Below are positions 6,743 through 12,045 of a DNA stretch of 12,045 bases, one piece after another (positions within the stretch are counted from its first letter, which is position 1; every line of letters begins with the position of its first letter). The position numbers were made by a program, and so were the translations under genes. The notes beneath the pieces were generated by a model, which searched no databases, had not been told where the DNA came from, and saw nothing but the letters and a program-made list of their open reading frames with translations. Origin of the DNA: DATLBA01 sp035527275 (GTDB taxonomy: Bacteria; Planctomycetota; Phycisphaerae; FEN-1346); the NCBI GenBank assembly GCA_035527275.1, contig DATLBA010000136.1, forward strand, positions 1-12,045, written 5' to 3'.

Positions 6743-6771
6743 ATTATCGAATGAAATCCGGCCCCTGTCAA
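6743..6771 (-). promoter_or_regulatory. Sigma70-like promoter of the pilin gene
   Basis: Read on the minus strand, TTGACA (complement of 6766-6771) is a perfect -35 box. An exact 17-base spacer follows, then GATAAT (complement of 6743-6748), five of six matches to the -10 consensus. Transcription would start near 6736, giving a leader of about 175 nt before the pilin ATG. No other sequence in this gene-free stretch matches so well. Confidence 0.75.
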
Positions 6772-6918
6772 ATAAAACGTTCAGGAGTTTCCCCCAAAAG
6801 GGGTGCGACCACGTATTCTGGCATCATCAGGCGGCGGCCGACCTTCACCGCTGGGCCACGTCTGCCCTCGGTTGTAACGCGGGCGTATGGCCGCGCTACA
6901 GGCCATTACGCTCCGCCA
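6772..6918. other. Gene-free stretch between polyprenyl synthase and pilin promoter
   Basis: The whole gene-free interval is 6562-6918. Its lower part holds the pilin promoter and leader. The rest shows no credible ORF or RNA gene. CCCCAAAAGGGG at 6792-6803 is a small dyad without a T-tract. No intrinsic terminator is evident for the polyprenyl synthase, so its transcript may read on into the pilin gene. Confidence 0.45.
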
Positions 6919-7932
6919 TTAACTCGTAGAGTGCCCCCTAACAGGCAAAAGAGTCACACTCTGGCCCGGACGCTGGCAACCTGTCGTTCGACGTTCGCCG
7001 CCGGACGCTTGCCCCACGTCGCTCTCGCCGAACATCTTGCCGAGCACGCGACGAAGCAGGCCCCGCAGCACCGGATGATCCAGCGCCTCGAGAGAATCCG
7101 CGGCCGCTTTCAGATAGACGCCCAGCATCTCTTGCGCGGCGGCTTCAGTGTCCATGTCCGCCCGTTCGCCCGCGAGGGCCTCGAGAATCGATGCGTGCGA
7201 CGTGCGGCCCTCTTCCACTTCGCTTCGCCCGGACACGTCCGCCAGGTCGTCGCGGATCTGATACGCGATTCCCAAGCACTCGCTATACCGATCGAGCGCC
7301 GGCCACAGGCCCTCGTCGGCCCCGGCGTACACGGCCCCCAGCCGCAGGGCCACCTCAAACGCCGGCGCCGTCTTTCGGCGGAAAATACCGATCACCTCGG
7401 CCGATGTGGCCGGTCGGCCGTGCCGACGACTCGCCAACTCCTCCCCCTGGCCGATGCACAGGTTCCGGTGGCCCCATGCCGCAGCACGCAGCATCCGCGC
7501 CTTGCGCTCGCCGCCCATTTCGGCCTCCGCGAGCAACCGGTACCCCTCGCCGAGGAGAAAGTCGCCCACGTTCAGCGCCACCGGCACACCGTACTGCTCG
7601 TGCAGGGTTTTCTCCCCGTAGCGCCGTGAGTCGTGATCCTCGATGTCATCGTGAATCAGCGACGCCTTGTGGAAACACTCGACCGCGACGGCGGCCTCCC
7701 GAAGACCCTCAGGCAAGGGTTCGCCCGGCGCCTCGCAAACCGCATCGAAGACACACACGACGAGTAGCGGCCGCCAGCGCTTACCGCCCTTCGCAAGCCA
7801 GGCATGGGCGATCCGCTCCGTTTCGCTCCGAGCCGGACCAAGCACCCGCTGAAGCCCATCCGGGCTGAACCAACTCCTGACTTCCCCGTACCGGGCCTCA
7901 AGGTCCACCCGACCTGCTGCATCATGCCGCAT
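6919..7932 (-). CDS. Polyprenyl (geranylgeranyl/farnesyl-type) diphosphate synthase
   Basis: 337-residue trans-isoprenyl diphosphate synthase that condenses allylic diphosphates with isopentenyl diphosphate, making precursors of quinones, carotenoids or undecaprenyl-type lipids. Family motifs are complete: GGKRWRP (isopentenyl diphosphate binding), the first Asp-rich motif in HDDIEDHD (D-D-I-E-D), the FRRKTA segment, and the second Asp-rich motif in YQIRDDLAD (D-D-L-A-D). The last ~30 residues are a polar tail of low complexity beyond the normal end of the fold. ATG 7932 was chosen with GGAAGG ending nine bases upstream; GTG 7935 is equally possible, and the frame stays open to 8007. Product length cannot be read reliably; residues before the first Asp-rich motif (VECFHKASL) include a Phe, which often favours shorter products. 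It stands alone, away from ispF but in the same pathway. Confidence 0.92.
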   Translation of the reverse strand: MRHDAAGRVDLEARYGEVRSWFSPDGLQRVLGPARSETERIAHAWLAKGGKRWRPLLVVCVFDAVCEAPGEPLPEGLREAAVAVECFHKASLIHDDIEDHDSRRYGEKTLHEQYGVPVALNVGDFLLGEGYRLLAEAEMGGERKARMLRAAAWGHRNLCIGQGEELASRRHGRPATSAEVIGIFRRKTAPAFEVALRLGAVYAGADEGLWPALDRYSECLGIAYQIRDDLADVSGRSEVEEGRTSHASILEALAGERADMDTEAAAQEMLGVYLKAAADSLEALDHPVLRGLLRRVLGKMFGESDVGQASGGERRTTGCQRPGQSVTLLPVRGHSTS

Positions 7933-7990
7933 CACGCACCGCCTTCCAGACCCGCCCGCCGGACCGCCGGGCCTCCGCCGTAGGCTTCTC

Positions 7991-8006
7991 TGCCCGCAGG
8001 CGGGCA
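7991..8006. repeat. Short palindrome in the polyprenyl synthase leader
   Basis: TGCCCGCAGGCGGGCA is a 7-bp inverted repeat with a two-base centre (TGCCCGC/GCGGGCA). It lies between the proposed promoter and the start codon of the minus-strand polyprenyl synthase. It may form a hairpin in the mRNA leader or be a dispersed palindromic repeat; no T-tract follows. Confidence 0.5.
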
Positions 8007-8019
8007 ACCAAGCGGCCTC

Positions 8020-8047
8020 ATCCTAGCGACCACGGCGCCCTTTGCAA
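8020..8047 (-). promoter_or_regulatory. Possible weak promoter of the polyprenyl synthase gene
   Basis: On the minus strand, TTGCAA (8042-8047) and TAGGAT (complement of 8020-8025) are separated by 16 bases. Each matches the sigma70 boxes at four of six positions. It is the best pair I found upstream of the gene, but such matches can arise by chance in this much sequence. Confidence 0.3.
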
Positions 8048-8090
8048 GCCCCTGGGCGGGCCGCTCGTTTGGGCGCTCGCGGCCGGTTGG

Positions 8091-8114
8091 ACATATTGCG
8101 CATGGCCGATATGT
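8091..8114. promoter_or_regulatory. ACATAT/ATATGT dyad, possible regulator site
   Basis: ACATAT at 8091-8096 and ATATGT at 8109-8114 form a symmetric dyad with a 12-base centre, in an AT-rich island within GC-rich DNA. It sits about 45 bases upstream of the proposed -35 box of the minus-strand polyprenyl synthase. Spacing and symmetry fit a dimeric regulator, but nothing identifies one. Confidence 0.25.
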
Positions 8115-8164
8115 TGGCGGGCGATTTTGGGTGGAATTTGGGCCGATTGGCCGGTTTTGGAGGC

Positions 8165-8199
8165 CGAATCGGGCCTGGCGCTGGCGCCAGGCCGGTTCG
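8165..8199. repeat. Long imperfect hairpin (about 16 bp)
   Basis: The inner arms GGCCTGGCGC (8172-8181) and GCGCCAGGCC (8184-8193) are perfectly complementary. The pairing extends outward through CGAATC (8165-8170) and GGTTCG (8194-8199) with one bulged G and one G-T pair. No T-run follows directly on either strand, so this is not a clear terminator. It lies in the gene-free interval before the phased T-tracts. Confidence 0.6.
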
Positions 8200-8227
8200 A
8201 GGGCCTAAATGTTAAGATGGGCGAGGC

Positions 8228-8306
8228 TTTTTCGGTCGCTTTTTTCAACTTTTTTCGCGTTTTTTGTCGGAATTGGACCTAAATTAGCCCCTTTTGCCCC
8301 CTTTTT
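8228..8306. promoter_or_regulatory. Helically phased T-tracts, predicted bent DNA
   Basis: Runs of T on the plus strand lie at 8228-8232, 8240-8245, 8250-8255, 8260-8265, 8292-8295 and 8302-8306. Their centres are about 10-12 bases apart, or about 31 (three turns) across the gap. Runs of A/T phased with the helix repeat produce curved DNA. The block ends about 190 bases upstream of the proposed promoter of the 8603 gene. The bend itself is predicted, not seen. Confidence 0.5.
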
Positions 8307-8473
8307 GGCCCTGTCATATTGGCGCCCCTCCATGCGTCCGCGCGCCGTTTTCACCGCGGGGTGTCCCCCCGAAAGTCGAAGACCGCTTCCCCTTGTCAGA
8401 TGGGGTCTCCGACCGACAGGCGGGGACGCGGGGCGCCGCCTGATGCCAGAAATCGTTGCCACACCCCACGCGG
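8307..8473. other. Remainder of the gene-free interval upstream of the secreted TPR-like gene
   Basis: The gene-free interval runs from about 7933 to 8602. This part has no credible gene: open frames lack ribosome sites and resemble no protein. One modest inverted repeat, CAGGCGG (8417-8423) with CCGCCTG (8436-8442), is present. I see no tRNA or recognised RNA motif. Confidence 0.45.
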
Positions 8474-8489
8474 AAATCGGCCCCGATTT
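8474..8489. promoter_or_regulatory. AAATCGG-CC-CCGATTT inverted repeat just upstream of a promoter
   Basis: A perfect 7-bp inverted repeat with a two-base centre, ending four bases before the proposed -35 box at 8494. The position suits an operator or activator site. Because T's follow on the plus strand it could also be a weak terminator, but no plus-strand gene lies upstream to be ended. Confidence 0.4.
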
Positions 8490-8493
8490 TTGC

Positions 8494-8522
8494 TTGACGC
8501 CCGGACGGGAGGCGTTTCTAAT
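8494..8522 (+). promoter_or_regulatory. Sigma70-like promoter of the secreted TPR-like gene
   Basis: TTGACG (8494-8499) and TCTAAT (8517-8522) are separated by exactly 17 bases, each matching consensus at five of six positions. Transcription would start near 8529, leaving a leader of about 74 nt before ATG 8603. Confidence 0.65.
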
Positions 8523-8602
8523 GAACTATTGCACGTAGAGGGGTTTGCGCGTGCGCGCAGACCGAAAGGGGCCATCTCGCAAATCGGATGGAGGGCTTAC
8601 CC

Positions 8603-9790
8603 ATGCGCCGGCTCACTATACTGTTGACTGTTGCGGCAGTTGTGCTTTGGGCCGCGGGAGACGCTTTCGCGCAGGCGGAGGAGTTCGTCCTGCCGCCGGT
8701 GGAACTGAAGCCGGACCGGCCGACGACCGCCGAACCGATTCCGCCTGTTGAAGACGAAGGCGAGGCCGCCGAAGAAACGCCGGCCGAGCCGGAGGCGGAA
8801 GAGCCCGCCGAAGCACCGGAAGAAGAACCCGCCGAAGCACCGGAAGAAGAACCGACCGAGGCGCCGGAGGAACCGGCCGCGGAAGAGGCCGAGGCGCCCG
8901 CTGAAGAACCGGCGCCGGAGGCGGCCGCGGAGGAACCCGTCGAGGAAGAACCAGAAGAGCCCGGCGAGGAAGCCGCCATCGAGGCACCTGCCGAAGAGCC
9001 CGAGCCGGAAGTTGAGGCCGAGCCCGCCGAAGTCGCCACGCCCGAGGTGCCCGAAGAGGTCACGGCCGTAATCAAGGAACCCGAAGCGGAGCCGAAGCCT
9101 GAGGAGATCCAGGCCGAGGCCGTCGAGGCTCAGATCGAGCCGGAGCCCGACATTGACCTGACCGGGATGGGCGAACTCGGCCTTGCCGAGGAAGTCACCC
9201 GCACCCGCAAGGCTTACGAAAGGGCCATCAAGGCCCTCAAGGACTACTACCTGGAGCACGGGAAGGTCTACAAACTCGAGTGGGCCAACACCGAACTCGA
9301 AGCGTTCGAGAAGGTGCCGAAGGTCCGATACCTGACGGCCCCGGAAGTGGCCGGCCCGGACCTGAGACCGCGGCGGCGCATCGCGGCGGCCGACCAACTC
9401 TATGAGGAAGGCTTGCATTTTAAAAACTACCCCGCCTTCCCACCGGGGAAGGAGGATTACCTGAAGATCGCCCTCCAGAAGTTCCAGACCATCATCGAGA
9501 GGTATCCCGAGAGCGACAAGGTGGACGATACGGCCTTCCAGATGGGCGAGATCTACGGCGGTTGGTACTTCGAGGACTGGGCCCGGGCCGTTCTGGCCTA
9601 TCAGCGGTGCTGGGAATGGAACCCCGACACGGACCATCCGGCCCGCCTCAACGCCGCCAAAATCTACGAGGAACGCCTCAAAAACCGAATCAAGGCCGTC
9701 GAACTTTACAACGCCGTTCTCCGCAAAGCGAAGGACCCTGAACAGGCGGCCAAGGCGCGCGAACGCATCAAGGCCCTGACGGGCAAATAG
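8603..9790 (+). CDS. Secreted protein with Glu/Pro/Ala-rich tether and C-terminal TPR-like domain
   Basis: 395 residues. A signal peptide is clear: MRRLTILLTVAAVVLWAAGDAFA with likely cleavage after Ala23. No lipobox Cys is seen. Residues about 24-170 are an acidic low-complexity stretch rich in Glu, Pro and Ala (repeats of the EAPEEEPA type), which should be extended and unstructured. The rest is ordinary folded sequence: a helical section (VTRTRKAYERAIKALKDYYL), then TPR-like helix pairs from about residue 290 on (LQKFQTIIERYPESDKVDDTAF and RAVLAYQRCWEWNPDTDHPA), ending in KARERIKALTGK. This resembles the repeat domains of BamD or YbgF/CpoB-like cell-envelope proteins. ATG 8603 is set by GGAGGG at 8590-8595, seven bases upstream; ATG 8588 would overlap that site. 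It is transcribed alone from its own promoter. Function unknown; an envelope scaffold or wall-spanning protein is inference. Confidence 0.82.
   Translation: MRRLTILLTVAAVVLWAAGDAFAQAEEFVLPPVELKPDRPTTAEPIPPVEDEGEAAEETPAEPEAEEPAEAPEEEPAEAPEEEPTEAPEEPAAEEAEAPAEEPAPEAAAEEPVEEEPEEPGEEAAIEAPAEEPEPEVEAEPAEVATPEVPEEVTAVIKEPEAEPKPEEIQAEAVEAQIEPEPDIDLTGMGELGLAEEVTRTRKAYERAIKALKDYYLEHGKVYKLEWANTELEAFEKVPKVRYLTAPEVAGPDLRPRRRIAAADQLYEEGLHFKNYPAFPPGKEDYLKIALQKFQTIIERYPESDKVDDTAFQMGEIYGGWYFEDWARAVLAYQRCWEWNPDTDHPARLNAAKIYEERLKNRIKAVELYNAVLRKAKDPEQAAKARERIKALTGK
8804..8851 (+). repeat. Two exact copies of a 24-bp tandem repeat inside the acidic tether
   Basis: The 24-base unit beginning CCCGCCGAAGCACCGGAA occupies 8804-8827 and again 8828-8851 with no mismatch, followed by a diverged third copy from 8852. 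Each unit encodes eight residues (PAEAPEEE). Perfect identity suggests recent duplication and a stretch that can change length in frame. Confidence 0.9.
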
Positions 9791-9815
9791 GCGGCCACAT
9801 CGGATTCGCCAAGAC

Positions 9816-9870
9816 ACGGGTTGGGTCGGGCGCACTCAAAGGCGCCCGGCCCAGCCCGTTTTGCTCTATT
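9816..9870 (+). terminator. Long intrinsic terminator after the secreted TPR-like gene
   Basis: The arms 9816-9833 and 9842-9859 form an 18-bp stem; the only two departures from Watson-Crick pairing are G-U in the plus-strand RNA. The loop is ACTCAAAG. TTTTGCTCTATTT follows. It starts 25 bases after the stop codon. Because the wobbles are G-U only in plus-strand RNA, the stem appears maintained for that direction. Confidence 0.85.
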
Positions 9871-9875
9871 TGCCG

Positions 9876-9904
9876 TTGAAATGCCTCGCCGCCCCGGATA
9901 AACT
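9876..9904 (+). promoter_or_regulatory. Possible promoter for ispF-cysS
   Basis: TTGAAA (9876-9881) and TAAACT (9899-9904) are separated by 17 bases, matching consensus at five and four of six positions. The site lies between the preceding terminator and the ispF start, where a promoter is expected. Confidence 0.45.
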
Positions 9905-9948
9905 TCGCAAGCGCACGCCGTTCGAGCCCGCCGAAGGCAGGTGACGCC

Positions 9949-10470
9949 GTGCCGGGAAAAGGTCCTATTACAGGAACACAGGCTTTGGCAGCGCCGGTTC
10001 GGGTGGGGCTGGGATTCGACGTCCATCGCCTCGTCAAAGGGCGGCGGCTGGTGATCGCCGGCGTCGAAGTGCCGCATACGCACGGACCCCAGGCGCACAG
10101 CGACGGCGACGTGGTCCTCCATGCGGTCGCCGACGCGATCCTCGGTGCCGCGGGGCGCGGCGACCTCGGCGAACACTTTCCGGACACCGACCCGGCGTGG
10201 AAGGACGCCGACTCGAGCCGCATCCTCGAGCGCGTGCTGGCCATGGCGGCCGAGGCCGGGTGGCGGGTCGCAAGCGCCGACGTGAACGTCTTTCTGGAAG
10301 AGCCGAAACTGGGTGACTCGAAACAGGCGATGCGCAAACGCCTGGCCGAACTGCTGAAACTCGACACCGACGCCGTGGGCCTCAAGGCACGGACGCTGGA
10401 GGGCCTCGGGCCCATCGGCCAGGGCGAGGCCATCGCCGCCCAGGCCGCCGTCGTGCTCGAACGCATTTAG
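9949..10470 (+). CDS. ispF: 2-C-methyl-D-erythritol 2,4-cyclodiphosphate synthase
   Basis: 173-residue cytoplasmic enzyme of the MEP pathway; it cyclises CDP-methylerythritol 2-phosphate to methylerythritol cyclodiphosphate with release of CMP, normally as a homotrimer. The Zn-binding residues are all present: Asp24 and His26 in GFDVHR, and His58 in HSDGDVVLH (His50-His58). GDLGEHFPDTDP is the usual substrate loop, and EGLGPIGQGEAIAAQA matches the nucleotide-binding C-terminal signature, with RTLE where many homologues have TTTE. The GTG start is preceded by AGGTGA at 9939-9944. It gives an N-terminal extension of about 15 residues compared with typical IspF; no better internal start was seen. 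A terminator and a possible promoter lie upstream, and cysS begins 44 bases downstream, an ispF-cysS order also known in other bacteria. No ispD is visible next to it. Confidence 0.95.
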   Translation: MPGKGPITGTQALAAPVRVGLGFDVHRLVKGRRLVIAGVEVPHTHGPQAHSDGDVVLHAVADAILGAAGRGDLGEHFPDTDPAWKDADSSRILERVLAMAAEAGWRVASADVNVFLEEPKLGDSKQAMRKRLAELLKLDTDAVGLKARTLEGLGPIGQGEAIAAQAAVVLERI

Positions 10471-10514
10471 CCGGCCCGCCTAATGCGGGGCCGCCGCGTT
10501 GTCCGGAGGTGGGC

Positions 10515-12045
10515 GTGACGCTTCGCGAAAACAATTTGCACGTCTATAACACCCTCTCTCGCGCGCGCGAGAAGTTCGAGCCCATCAATCCACCCCACGT
10601 CGGCATGTACGTCTGCGGACCGACGGTGTATGGCGACACCCATCTCGGACACGCCAAAAGTTACATCTCCTTCGACATCATCGTGCGGTATCTGCGTTAC
10701 CTCGGCTACAAGGTCCGCTACGTCCAGAACATCACGGACGTAGGCCACCTGACGGACGACGCCGACGCGGGCGAGGACAAGGTCGAACGGGAAGCCAAGG
10801 CGGCGAAGGTGCATCCGATGCAAATCGCCGAACGCTTCACCCGCCGATACTTCGAGGACATGGACGCTCTCGGCGCCCTTCGGCCGGACATCAGCCCCCG
10901 CGCAAGCGGCCACGTCATCGAGCAGATTGAGCACACCAAGCGCCTCATCGAGACGGGCCACGCCTATGAAGCGAACGGGTCGGTGTATTTCGACGTCGCG
11001 AGTTGGCCGGCCTACGGGAAACTGTCCGGGCGAAGCGTGGAGGCGATGCGGGCCGGCGCGCGGGTCGAAGCGAACCCCGAAAAGAAGCACCCCGCCGATT
11101 TCGCCCTCTGGAAACGCGCCGAGCCGGGACACATCATGCAGTGGCACAGCCCCTGGGGCATGGGGTATCCCGGCTGGCACATCGAGTGCACCGTGATGAG
11201 CCAGAAGTATCTCGGCGAGACGTTCGACATCCACGGCGGGGGAATCGAGAACCAGTTTCCCCACCACGAGGACGAAATCGCCCAGGCCGAGGCCGCCACT
11301 CCCGGCGCGCCGGGATTCGCCAAATACTGGCTCCACAACAACATGGTGACCGTGGCGGGAAAGAAGATGGGGAAGTCCCTCGGCAACTTCCTGACCCTGC
11401 GCGACGCCTACGAGAAATGGGACCCGATGGTGCTGCGGTTGTTTATCCTCCAGAGCCATTACCGCAGCCCGACCGACTTTTCGGAGGAGGCCATCGGTGC
11501 CGCGGCCACGGGTTATGAGCGCCTATCCAGGGCCTTTGAGAACATCGCAAGCCTCGAAGCGGACGCCGTGGACCGGCCTTTGCTGGACACGATACCCACT
11601 GAGGCGAAAGGCGTGAAATGGAAAGGCGAACCTCCTACAGACACCCGTGCAATGGAGAGATTACAGGAAGCAGAGGGGAAGTTCCAAGAAGCCATGGATG
11701 ACGACTTCGGAACGCCGGGTGCACTCGCTGCAGTCTTTGAGGTCCAGGGCGTCATTCTGCGGGAGGCTATCGCAACCATCCTTCGCCCTCCCAACCGCTG
11801 GCTGGTCAAGCGGCTTCGCGATTCCTTTGAGGCCATGGCATGCAATGTCCTCGGGTTCGCGTTCGGGCATCAAGAAGACAAATCGACGGAGAAGTTGCTG
11901 ACCAGCGTCGTCAACATCCTATTTCAGCAGAGAGAGGCCGCACGCAATGCCCAGGACTTTGAAACCGCCGATGCCATAAGAGCGCAACTGGACAACGCCG
12001 GGATAACCATTGAGGATACGTCTCAAGGCCCGCGATGGCGGCGCA
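10515..12045 (+). CDS. cysS: Cysteinyl-tRNA synthetase, 3' truncated by the window
   Basis: 510 codons are in the window and no stop is reached. The class I enzyme charges tRNA-Cys with cysteine. Motifs in order: Cys34 in MYVCGPTVY, the HIGH equivalent H43-L-G-H46, Cys225 in GYPGWHIEC, the FPHHEDE segment (His250-His251) completing the Zn site, and the KMSKS equivalent K284-M-G-K-S288 followed by LGNFLTL. A DALR-type helical region follows (FQEAMDDDFGTPGALAAVFEV), and near the end RNAQDFETADAIRAQLDNAGITIEDT, the standard C-terminal element. The GTG start has GGAGGT at 10505-10510, with a short four-base spacer. About 25 residues around KGVKWKGEPPTDTRAME look like an insertion before the helical domain. 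Bases from about 11,590 on are less GC-rich and use codons rare upstream (AGA, TTA, ATA). Very few residues can be missing. Confidence 0.96.
   Translation, partial: MTLRENNLHVYNTLSRAREKFEPINPPHVGMYVCGPTVYGDTHLGHAKSYISFDIIVRYLRYLGYKVRYVQNITDVGHLTDDADAGEDKVEREAKAAKVHPMQIAERFTRRYFEDMDALGALRPDISPRASGHVIEQIEHTKRLIETGHAYEANGSVYFDVASWPAYGKLSGRSVEAMRAGARVEANPEKKHPADFALWKRAEPGHIMQWHSPWGMGYPGWHIECTVMSQKYLGETFDIHGGGIENQFPHHEDEIAQAEAATPGAPGFAKYWLHNNMVTVAGKKMGKSLGNFLTLRDAYEKWDPMVLRLFILQSHYRSPTDFSEEAIGAAATGYERLSRAFENIASLEADAVDRPLLDTIPTEAKGVKWKGEPPTDTRAMERLQEAEGKFQEAMDDDFGTPGALAAVFEVQGVILREAIATILRPPNRWLVKRLRDSFEAMACNVLGFAFGHQEDKSTEKLLTSVVNILFQQREAARNAQDFETADAIRAQLDNAGITIEDTSQGPRWRR

Noticed and set aside
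6792..6803. CCCCAAAAGGGG as terminator of the polyprenyl synthase
   Set aside because: The stem is only four pairs, it lies over 110 bases past the stop, and no T-run follows on the minus strand.
6187..7629. A 480-codon plus-strand frame across the pilin and polyprenyl synthase genes
   Set aside because: It is antisense to two well-recognised genes and crosses their intergenic promoter and leader; its translation is Arg/Pro/Ala-rich without domains.
8209..8627. Several 85-109-codon frames in the interval 8200-8630
   Set aside because: No ribosome sites and no protein-like composition; they run through T-tracts, the promoter and the start of the real gene in other frames.
8597..9835. A 412-codon minus-strand frame opposite the acidic secreted protein
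   Set aside because: It is the complement of Glu/Ala/Pro-rich repeats, giving Gly/Arg/Phe/Leu repeats. The plus-strand frame has promoter, Shine-Dalgarno, signal peptide and terminator.
1..12045. CRISPR array, tRNA or rRNA genes, insertion sequence
   Set aside because: I looked for regularly spaced repeats, cloverleaf-like segments, conserved rRNA stretches and transposase motifs and found none. A covariance-model scan could not be run.

Overview
The window looks like chromosomal DNA from a GC-rich bacterium, most likely a member of the Planctomycetota. The best clue is the minus-strand gene at 5641-6561. It encodes a DUF1559-type pseudopilin with a class III-like prepilin leader, an RRMQCANNLSQIG stretch and an H-x10-DG tail motif, a protein type greatly expanded in planctomycetes. 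Most starts have a recognisable Shine-Dalgarno (GGAGG or AAGGAG), and three starts are GTG. The taxonomic placement is inference; no rRNA or other marker is present.

Region 1 (1-5432, plus strand) is a tightly packed operon. It holds the 3' end of a FabF-like beta-ketoacyl-ACP synthase, a membrane-anchored alpha/beta hydrolase, a GH3-family acyl-acid adenylating enzyme (ANL superfamily), a short translationally coupled ORF that may be a gene remnant, a class I SAM-dependent methyltransferase with an N-terminal dimerisation/winged-helix domain, and a DUF362 protein with a C-terminal 2[4Fe-4S] ferredoxin domain. Stop/start overlaps (TGATG, ATGA, and a Shine-Dalgarno lying on a stop codon) argue for co-translation. 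Together the genes suggest building an acyl chain, releasing or editing it, activating its carboxylate by adenylation, methylating it and supplying electrons. I do not recognise this as a named pathway, and it is the best candidate here for an undescribed system.

Region 2 (5433-8032, minus strand) holds a polyprenyl diphosphate synthase followed downstream by the DUF1559-type pseudopilin. The pilin has its own strong sigma70-like promoter (TTGACA, 17 nt, GATAAT), a leader of about 175 nt with overlapping inverted repeats beside the Shine-Dalgarno, and a clear intrinsic terminator.

Region 3 (about 8033-8602) has no gene. It contains a long hairpin, a run of helically phased T-tracts predicted to bend the DNA, and a sigma70-like promoter preceded by a perfect inverted repeat. 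These serve the next gene, at 8603, which encodes a secreted protein with a long Glu/Pro/Ala-rich tether and a C-terminal TPR-like domain, closed by an 18-bp terminator hairpin.

Region 4 (9871-12045, plus strand) is a housekeeping pair: ispF (MEP isoprenoid pathway) and the 5' part of cysS (cysteinyl-tRNA synthetase), which runs off the window. The last ~450 bases of cysS look visibly less GC-rich than the rest. IspF and the polyprenyl synthase belong to the same isoprenoid route, although they are in separate transcription units.
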